From positions 1,550,001 through 1,614,000 of the forward strand of contig JASISA010000022.1 of assembly GCA_031771865.1 (NCBI GenBank): 64,000 nucleotides of DNA, given 5' to 3'. The stretch comes from Nothophaeocryptopus gaeumannii (lineage: Eukaryota > Ascomycota > Dothideomycetes > Mycosphaerellales > Mycosphaerellaceae). Made by a program: the position numbers and the translations under genes. Every line of letters begins with the position of its first letter. Position 1 is the first letter of the stretch. This document shows, piece after piece, positions 56,379 through 64,000 of this stretch. The notes beneath the pieces were generated by a model. That model worked only from the letters and a program-made list of their open reading frames with translations. It did no database searches and had not been told where the DNA came from.

Positions 56379-57860
56379 CTAGATACCACGACACTTCCTC
56401 GCATACCCCAACACCTCTTGCCGTATCCTATACCTCTCCGGCCAAAGCATCACACCCATCGAAATCAACGTCAACCCCAGCGCCACAACAACAAAATACC
56501 AAATCGACGGATTCTGATTCACCGGCTTCACATTCATCCCAAACACACTCGAAGTGAATGACATTGGTATGAACAAAAACGCCAGCCTGGTCAATTTCGT
56601 CACTTGTTCTGCCTCCGTGATCGACTTTTGCGATTCCAAAATCCCCATGTTACTCACGAGAATCGAACTCGCAGCCGCACAGCGATGTTCCAGTCGATCG
56701 GCACGATTGATAAGGTACTTGTAATCTTTGACCAGTTGCTGTTGAACATTATTATCAAGAGATTGGTCCGAATAGGTAGGTAATGAGCAGCGTGTTTCGA
56801 TGGCTTCGAGATCGCTTTCGAGGAGACCGCGGAAGCGATCGAGCAAGGTTGTCCAGAAACGGAGTTGTTCGAGGGCGGAGGCGGAGTCGCGAGTGGCGCA
56901 GTTGCTGCTAAGGGAGATGTCTGCTTCGAGGAAAGTGAAGACTTGGGTCCATGACAAGGAGGCGGCTTTGAAGAGTCGGCTGACTACACGGAAAGGGTCG
57001 TGGCAGTCTTTCTCGATCTCATCTTTGGAGAGAGAATAGTAAGCTGAGAAAGGGTGGTATGGATGGAAGTCGCGGTCGAGTTCTACCGCGCCGTCCAGCA
57101 TCGTGTTTATGTATGACCCCTGCAGTGGCGTTCGCGCTTCGTCGTTGTAGTCCGGGGGAGTCAATACAGTTGGGAACTGTCCGGAACGGGTGAGGTGAGC
57201 CCAGGGGAGTCGGTAGTTGCCTCGAAGTGTTCGGCCTTTGTCGAGGAGGAAGATGCCAGTCCATGCTCCAGAAGGATCGTCCTGTGAGAAACTGAAAGAC
57301 ACCATCTGCTCAGCAAGAATATGGTTTTGGTCGCAATAGTGCATGGCACGAAATCGAGTCTCTCCATGGCCTTTGTGCTTGAACAGCCGGTCTTGATGTT
57401 GGCCTGTCTCGTTGGCAAGTTCAGACCTCAAGGACGCAGGTGTTCTAAGTCCAATGTCGTCAAATTGTGGTTCCACAACAGCGAGTGACACCAGTGTGAC
57501 ATGAAGTATGTTGGCACGCCGACTTGAAAGAGCTGGAAGCTCGTAGAATTGCTTTGGTGGATAAAATTCAGGACTCGATCGAAGGTGTCCAATGAAGAGC
57601 TCTGGGCGCAGTCGGTAATCGATGCCCAGTGCTTCGACGCAAGCAGGCGATAGGAAGCCTTCCACAACGCACAGGCTTGCTCTGGGTCTCACGTCATTGG
57701 TATGACTTGACTGTGATCCTCGTCGTGCTCCGTTTAAGGCGGATTGTCGAAGATCGAGGGGACGTACGAACTGCACTTGTCGCTGTGTGGGAGCTTTGAG
57801 GTAGTCTATCAGCCACTGATAGTAGAAGGTTTCCCGGCTTGGCGCACACCCCTATATGGC
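56379..57860 (-). CDS. CorA-like divalent-metal channel, 5' end missing
   Basis: The frame is open from about 57856 to 56379 (roughly 490 residues) but has no ATG at its start. The first annotated-looking residue at 57776 is a GTG inside continuous sequence, preceded by FYYQWLIDYLKAPT. The protein is a fungal CorA-like ion channel: a large cytosolic domain, then two helices near the end with the signature SVFGMNVKP (GMN loop) and a final helix (YFVVVALGLTLISMGVMLWP). The upstream start is absent because the AT-rich transposon block begins at about 57890. Either the first exon lies beyond the insert or it was destroyed. No stop interrupts the remaining frame. Confidence 0.75.
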
Positions 57861-57889
57861 GCACAGACACCTACACACTAACCACCTAC

Positions 57890-60060
57890 CTTTGTAAGTG
57901 AATAACTCAGCCAATTCCTAACCGAATCACATGAAACTTAGGATTCTAAGTAAACTTAATATGCTCTTTAATTTAAGATAGGTTAAAGCCTTAGAGGTAC
58001 TTTAGCTACCTCCTTATACGCCCTAATCTACTAGCTACTAGGTTTTAAGACTTCTTACTTAGTGTAACTACTACATCTTTATTTTAGGGCTATTTAAAGA
58101 CAACACGCCTTAGGGGGTTCTTTACCTTCTTAATAGACTCCTTAAGGTTAGTATCTAGCTGTTTATTAGCTTAGTTAACTTCCTTTTATATTTCTTTCCT
58201 TACTCTTTTAGTAGTAGCTTTCTCTTTCTTCTCCTTTACCTCCTGTTACTTTTAAATAGCCTTCAACTACCGAGTATTAGCTTAGAACTATTTCTCTACC
58301 TCTTTCTAAACTTTAGCTACCTCTTTAGTAGCCTAATTAGTATCTTTCTTTACTTCCTTTTTAGCTAATATCTCCTTTACTCTAGCTACCTTATTTAGGC
58401 TTATAAAGATTGCTCTACTTTCTTCTTTAGCCCTAACTAGCTTAAAGAGCTTTTAGCCTCGCTTTCTACGCTTCTTTTCTTTATATAGGGACTATAAAAG
58501 GGCGTCCTTTTCCCTCTAAAGTCTTATATTCTCTAAATAAAGGTAGGTAACTTTATTCTTTAGCTTCCTTACCTATATGTTATATCTTATTATCCCCTTT
58601 ACTATAGCTCCTTTAACTATAGTTTAGATCTTACTCTAGTTATTTAGGGATAAGGTAGAGTTATTAGATCCCTTTAAGTTTAGCCTAGAGCCTACCTTAT
58701 TGTTTTCTAGCTTCTTCTTCTTTAGTAGCTTTAATAGGACAATCTTAGGGTTATATAGATAGATACCTATCTTTTTAAAGCTAGAGGCAATATTTAAAGG
58801 GACTATAGTAAGGGACTAAGCTTCCTAAAAGAGCTAAAAGAATACACGCTTTATAATACCTATAAGACTATAGCTCTTTACTATAAACCTATCTAAAGCT
58901 TAGGAGTACCGAGTAGCTAAAGGGGCGAAGAGAGAGACATCTAATAGCTAGAGTCTATATATCGAATAAGGAGGATAGATAGCTAAAAGGATCCGGTAGG
59001 CTAGGTAGTAATTAATAAAGCGTATTGTTACGGATAAGCGTAGCATAGGCCTCGCTTATGTTTATTAGTTAAGCATTTCACGAATCTATATACTTGTAGG
59101 CGGCTAAGTATACTCGCACCTACTAACCGACGAGTAACGAGTAGCTCGTACTCGTCTAAGGACGAGCAATAAGGAAGGGGAATATTCGAAGTACTTAGCC
59201 TCGATAATAGGTTAGCTATTATCGTGTTTAACTTATATTACAATCTTACTAATTAGAATACACGAACTTTACTAATAATTAATTTATTACTTCGTTCTAC
59301 CTTATTAACGCATTCTCTAAAGAAGCTATTCTACGTAATTAAGCGAGTTACCTAATAAGCGAGATACCGTGCGTAACACGTATATTTAGATATAAGCTAT
59401 AACTATTAATAAATAGGAGCCTCTAATCTCGACTATTCCTAGCCTTTAGCTTTATAAAACGATTATAGACCTCTATTAACTATTAGTATCCAAGCTTATC
59501 TAAAGTCTAGCTATTTAGTAAGCTTGTAAAGAAAGTACTATACTTGTCTAGGTTAATATCCTCTACCTAGGTATCCTAAAGATTGCTAGATTAGGCCTTA
59601 TATATTAAGGTAGGAGGAAGTACTAAACTATCTATATAGATAGCTGCAATATAGGTAATCTATTCACGATTACTATCTTAAAGAACTCTAACTAGTTTAC
59701 CCTCTTTAAAAGCTCCTTTTATAAAGATCCTTTAAGACTTATTAACTACCCTAAGAAGGAACCCTTTCTTATCTATATTAACTATATTATTTAGCTGGAT
59801 ATTATACTTTTGGATCTTCTTTTTAAGGAGGCTAAAGTATAGGGCATAGTACTTTTTATTATTAGCCTAAGATCTTACTTTATCTAGGCCTAAAAGATAG
59901 CTAGTATCTAAAATATTAGAGTACCTTTTTATAAAAGTAGTAGGCTAGTTCTTTCTAGGTAAGTAACCTACGATATTAAAGGCGAAGTTCCTTAATATTA
60001 TAGTAGTAGGAGGGATACTATAACGTATTCTATAAGCGAGCTAGTTATAGAAGCGAGCTA
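57890..60060 (-). mobile_element. RIP-degraded pogo/Tc1-type DNA transposon
   Basis: AT-rich sequence full of TA, read on the minus strand. Pieces of a DDE transposase remain: NNIVNIDKKGFLL with NREWITYIAAIY (59640-59790), then LLDVSLFAPLATRYS (58890-58960) and FKKIGIYLYNPKIV (58735-58790), followed by a Lys/Glu-rich C-terminus with many TAG/TAA stops. The order and motifs match pogo/Fot1-like transposases. The loss of CpA in favour of TpA is what RIP produces. It is interrupted by a solo LTR (59026-59378). Terminal repeats were not identified, so the borders are approximate. Confidence 0.7.
59026..59378. mobile_element. Solo LTR, AT-rich (older)
   Basis: A 353-bp segment starting TGTTACGG and ending GCGTAACA, the TG...CA ends of an LTR with short inverted termini. 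It is flanked on both sides by CGTAT (59021-59025 and 59379-59383), a 5-bp target-site duplication, inside the pogo-type element. No internal retrotransposon sequence is attached, so it is a recombination product. It is as AT-rich as its host and so was present before RIP. Confidence 0.8.
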
Positions 60061-60362
60061 GTTAATTTTCCTTAGTACGACTAACTTCTAAGTTAACCTA
60101 CAATATCTTAATAACATAATACGGAATTATCTAATTAAGAAGGTAGAATTGTTCTTGCCCTCTCTACCTACTACTAGCGCTAATTTCGAAGCCTCCGAGG
60201 CGTAGCTATAGCATATAAAGTACTACCTTCGACGCTAACTAGCCGATACTATAGAATTACTTCTCGAGCCGATTCTTGTAACGGCTAGTACAAGCTTACT
60301 ATAATAGAAGAGGAGATAGTTATCTAGTATATACTAGACCTAAGTATACTAGGCCTCTAATC
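60061..60362. other. Degraded repeat sequence
   Basis: AT-rich filler between the pogo-type remnant and the LINE segment. Nothing coding. Confidence 0.4.
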
Positions 60363-61389
60363 TACACCTCGAACGAATTTGGGGAGGCGGCATTACCAAA
60401 ACCTCAGAACATACGGAACCTATCAAGGCAATACACGCATCCAAAGCACGGCTACACGCCGCTGTTGGCGGGTGCGCAGTCAGCGCTCGAAAATACTGAT
60501 TCTCAGCATTAGAAGAAGAGAATTCTCTGCCAAGCATGGCCAGTGCACAAGGCTGTGCTGCCTCAGGCACAGACAACGGACTAGAGCCATTTCAAGAGGT
60601 TACTGAAGAAACTACTACAGGCAGAGATACAGGGAGTATCAATCTAGCTTCCTACCCAACCTCCCAAGAGAAGGGGTATAGAGAGAAGAACGCAGCAGTA
60701 AACAAGAACCAGCAGGGTCCCCTCTCACCTTGGGAGGCCCTGAAAGAGATTCAGAATGAGGCAGCTGAACTGATGCATTAGAGTCAACACTCCTCCCTCC
60801 AACTAGAGAGGGCAATCCAGATGATTCTGGATATGATTCACTCAACTGCAGCGCGGACCACGAAGCGCACCAACCAGGAAGCCACTCTGGAATCTATCCA
60901 ACGGAGTATTACACAGATTCAGAAGAAGATAGAGCAGAGTCCAGGACCAAAGACAACCTAGGCTACAGTCGCAGCCCAACAGCCAGCCCAGCTGTCTAGC
61001 ATCAAAGCACAAAGAGCTGCGTGCTCCCTCAAGATTCACGTAGACAACGAAGCGACTAGGGCTGAGCTTAGGGATGCTGAAGCTACCCGGATTGTTTCGC
61101 GTTTTACTGCAGAAGGAGGGAACTGGGCACATGTAGTCGCAGTTAAGAAGGTCCCCGATGGACTAGTTCTCACGACTACGGACCCTGCAGCAAGGAACCG
61201 AATAGCGGCAGACACCCAAGGCCTAGGCAAGGTCTTGAAGGAGGCAAGAATAGCACAGAAAACCTTCCTAGTCCAAGTCCACTTTGTTACAGTTGCAGGA
61301 AACGACCCTACTACACAGCGGATCCAGTCAATTGAGGAAGACAACAAGCGGCTAATACCCGGAATCCAAGTACAGAATGCCTGGTGGAA
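60363..61389 (+). repeat. Left arm of 1-kb inverted repeat
   Basis: Pairs with 61626-62651 as reverse complement (x matches 63014-x in the outer part and 63015-x in the inner part). In the parts compared, the only difference is one G in a run at 60673-60676. Spacer is 236 bp. Confidence 0.95.
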
Positions 61390-61625
61390 GGGCCAGAAAG
61401 CTATAGCAACGGGAACAAAGAAACAGAGCACTCTAGTAGTCGAACTGAAGACGGTGGAAGCTGCCAGAGCTGCGGTAGAGAAGGGCATTATCATCTCCGG
61501 AGTGCTCCACGACACTGAAGAATGGGACCACCAATGGACAATAACACAGTGCTTCAACTGCCAAAGATATGGCCATATCGGCACAAGGTGCACAAACGGT
61601 ACGGTGTGTGCAAGGTGTGGAGGAA
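60363..61625 (+). mobile_element. LINE (Tad1-like) ORF1 segment
   Basis: GC-normal sequence encoding the gag-like ORF1 of a non-LTR retrotransposon. Readable parts are GGITKTSEHTEPIKAIHA (60392-60440), then LSPWEALKEIQNEAAELMH, KIHVDNEATRAELRDAEATR and, at the end, a CCHC zinc knuckle (CFNCQRYGHIGTRC, near 61553-61594). Three in-frame stops occur (near 60500, 60779 and 60959), so the ORF was already dead. ORF2 (reverse transcriptase) is absent. Its first 1,027 bp are repeated in inverted orientation directly downstream. Confidence 0.8.
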
Positions 61626-62651
61626 TTCCACCAGGCATTCTGTACTTGGATTCCGGGTATTAGCCGCTTGTTGTCTTCCTCAATTGACTGGATCCGCTGT
61701 GTAGTAGGGTCGTTTCCTGCAACTGTAACAAAGTGGACTTGGACTAGGAAGGTTTTCTGTGCTATTCTTGCCTCCTTCAAGACCTTGCCTAGGCCTTGGG
61801 TGTCTGCCGCTATTCGGTTCCTTGCTGCAGGGTCCGTAGTCGTGAGAACTAGTCCATCGGGGACCTTCTTAACTGCGACTACATGTGCCCAGTTCCCTCC
61901 TTCTGCAGTAAAACGCGAAACAATCCGGGTAGCTTCAGCATCCCTAAGCTCAGCCCTAGTCGCTTCGTTGTCTACGTGAATCTTGAGGGAGCACGCAGCT
62001 CTTTGTGCTTTGATGCTAGACAGCTGGGCTGGCTGTTGGGCTGCGACTGTAGCCTAGGTTGTCTTTGGTCCTGGACTCTGCTCTATCTTCTTCTGAATCT
62101 GTGTAATACTCCGTTGGATAGATTCCAGAGTGGCTTCCTGGTTGGTGCGCTTCGTGGTCCGCGCTGCAGTTGAGTGAATCATATCCAGAATCATCTGGAT
62201 TGCCCTCTCTAGTTGGAGGGAGGAGTGTTGACTCTAATGCATCAGTTCAGCTGCCTCATTCTGAATCTCTTTCAGGGCCTCCCAAGGTGAGAGGGGACCC
62301 TGCTGGTTCTTGTTTACTGCTGCGTTCTTCTCTCTATACCCTTCTCTTGGGAGGTTGGGTAGGAAGCTAGATTGATACTCCCTGTATCTCTGCCTGTAGT
62401 AGTTTCTTCAGTAACCTCTTGAAATGGCTCTAGTCCGTTGTCTGTGCCTGAGGCAGCACAGCCTTGTGCACTGGCCATGCTTGGCAGAGAATTCTCTTCT
62501 TCTAATGCTGAGAATCAGTATTTTCGAGCGCTGACTGCGCACCCGCCAACAGCGGCGTGTAGCCGTGCTTTGGATGCGTGTATTGCCTTGATAGGTTCCG
62601 TATGTTCTGAGGTTTTGGTAATGCCGCCTCCCCAAATTCGTTCGAGGTGTA
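61626..62651 (-). repeat. Right arm of 1-kb inverted repeat
   Basis: Reverse complement of 60363-61389, carrying the same three stop codons in the ORF1 frame. It starts at the shared ttccacc border and ends at ggtgta, after which the sequence becomes AT-rich again. Confidence 0.95.
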
Positions 62652-64000
62652 TTTATTCTTCGTATTAGTAGATATAGTAGATAAACTACTCGGTATACGA
62701 GGTAGAGGCTAAGTAGGCAAGTACTAGGCTATAAACTTTATAACGCGCTTAGACGCGCTTAAAATAGCCTTCAATTAGGCGAAGGACTATTAGAGGATAC
62801 TTTAGGAAGATCCTAAGGTAATTAATACGTAGTTTAATCTTATTAAGGACAGTAAAGCCAAGTATAGTATCCATAACTATAATACCTACAACTTTAATAA
62901 GATAGGCTTTTAGATAGGTATTATTAGATCTATAAAAGTAGTTACTAGTTTAGAGAGACGTACTCGGCCTTAGCTTGTTTAGCCTAGTAACCGTGAATAG
63001 GTTATAGTAATCTAGAGTATTTGTGCTACTAGGTATACAATCCTACCTTTTATTATCTATAAGGGCCGTGTTTATATCTCTATATAGTACGAGGAGGTAG
63101 ATATACTATAAAATTGGAAGCTCTCGGTCTCTAAGAATAGATAGATAAACAATGCGCTTAGTCTAGAGTAGTTAAAGTACTTTAACACGTATATAAAAGC
63201 GCGTTAGGTTAGTAGCTATAGGCTACTTATCTTAGATAGCTATAAGAGTTATCTTAGCTAGAATTTTAAGGATTACTATTCGGAATATAAGATCTTAACG
63301 CTCTATATACCGGCCTACTCGTCGCATATCCTACAGCTACTAGATATAGTGTATTTTGCGCCTCTAAAGATAAAATACTCGCAACGCGTCTAGGACTTAG
63401 CTGTTACGGATGGAACCGAGAGGCGATGGCAGCCAACCAGTCTGAGCGCGGATCTGCAGTTCAGCCTCGGGAGGTTCCGCTGCAGCTCGCTCGCAGTACT
63501 CTCGTCGCTCGCAGTGCTTCCACCGGAAGCACGGGAGGCAGAGAAAGCAAGGAGAGCGCACGAATCTCCTGTGTGTATATAGATCACGTTCTCTACTAAG
63601 GTAGATAGGAGCTTCGTGCTCAACTCAATCTCTCAATACTACTCTTCTGAGTAAAGGTTACACTTCTCAAGACTCTGATCACCGAGAGACATTCCGAGGT
63701 TCGACGCTTCTTAGGCCAATCCACGTGATCGAGGAGACGGTCCGTAACATTAGCGCGTCGACGCGTCTTCTATGTCGATAAGGAAACATTCCTCCCGGCC
63801 TTTAAAGACGCGTTTTTTAACGTGTTTATAGAGTAGAACTACTAGAAGGCCTTTTAGGCGTTAGGATTAGTCCCTATCGACCCGTAGGTAGTTATTAACC
63901 GCCTTAATATACGCCTACGTACCCCGCTAGGACCGCTACTATAAGAGACATTATAGTAGTCTAAGACACTAAGCAATTCGTACGAGTTTAGGTTACAATC
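62652..64000 (+). mobile_element. RIP-degraded Fot1/pogo-type transposon
   Basis: Plus-strand remnants of a DDE transposase: TYNFNKIGF (62884-62910), IGIIRSIKVVTSLERRTRP, LLILDSYKSYLS (63217-63255), then LYIPAYSSHILQLLDIVYFA (63302-63361) and, after a solo LTR, VDKETFLPAFKDAFFNVFIE. This is the canonical order of Fot1-type transposases (catalytic Asp block, HSSHxLQPLDV block). Stops and TA-richness show RIP. It continues past the window end. It is a different family and orientation from the remnant at 57.9-60 kb. Confidence 0.8.
63402..63749. mobile_element. Solo LTR, GC-normal (younger)
   Basis: A 348-bp segment with TGTTACGGA...TCCGTAACA ends and the 5-bp target duplication TTAGC on both sides (63397-63401 and 63750-63754), inserted in the Fot1-type transposase. 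A TATA-like gtatatagatc lies near 63575-63585. Its base composition is normal, so it entered after the host element was hit by RIP. Confidence 0.85.

Noticed and set aside
60363..62651. Twin-priming 5' inversion as origin of the LINE structure
   Set aside because: Twin priming inverts part of an element without duplicating it. Here the same 1 kb is present twice.
1..64000. CRISPR arrays, rRNA or bacterial operon features
   Set aside because: No regularly spaced repeats or ribosomal sequence were seen. Introns and gene families are fungal.

Overview
The window looks like nuclear DNA of a filamentous ascomycete (Pezizomycotina). A Dothideomycete is my best guess, but the sequence does not settle it. 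The evidence is compact genes with short spliceosomal introns (about 47-100 nt, many with a CTAAC-like branch site), typical fungal families (TeaR-like tip protein, DUF3074, DUF1857, NmrA, Ser/Thr-rich GPI and chitin-binding wall proteins) and an AT-rich right end with the signature of repeat-induced point mutation (RIP).

Layout, 1-20 kb: a wrecked GMC oxidoreductase, an intact SLC35F6-like transporter, a long Ser/Thr-rich secreted protein with a hevein-type chitin-binding module, a frame-broken MACPF-domain gene, mitochondrial pyruvate carrier MPC2, a membrane-anchored LigB/DODA-type dioxygenase divergent from an acyl-protein thioesterase, and a RidA-family gene. 20-35 kb: a RING-IBR-RING E3 ligase gene with a stop and a frame change, a BSD-domain gene, a MOB kinase activator, an F-box gene, an NmrA-like gene with an in-frame stop, a DUF3074 gene, a thioredoxin-fold protein, an LRR/F-box relic, an APH-type kinase and a CoA-transferase relic. 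35-57.9 kb: a GPI-type cell-wall protein with PGQN repeats, a glutaredoxin, a DUF1857 protein, a small Cys-rich secreted protein, an M20 amidohydrolase, a bHLH factor, TeaR, a DUF5519-like protein, an MFS anion transporter, a glycosyltransferase pseudogene and a CorA-like channel that lacks a visible start codon where the repeats begin. 57.9-64 kb: RIP-degraded pogo/Fot1-type transposons, two solo LTRs with perfect 5-bp target duplications, and a nearly perfect 1-kb inverted repeat of a LINE ORF1 that has escaped RIP.

The genes do not form one pathway. Two patterns stand out. First, core genes (MPC2, MOB, BSD, RidA, glutaredoxin, TeaR, SLC35F6) are intact, while accessory genes (GMC, MACPF, RBR, NmrA, UGT, CoA-transferase, LRR/F-box) carry in-frame stops or frame changes with clear coding sequence beyond the lesion. 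Second, the thioesterase stop codon is followed in frame by 46 codons encoding a transmembrane helix with a basic tail, which could be a readthrough isoform or a recent nonsense mutation.
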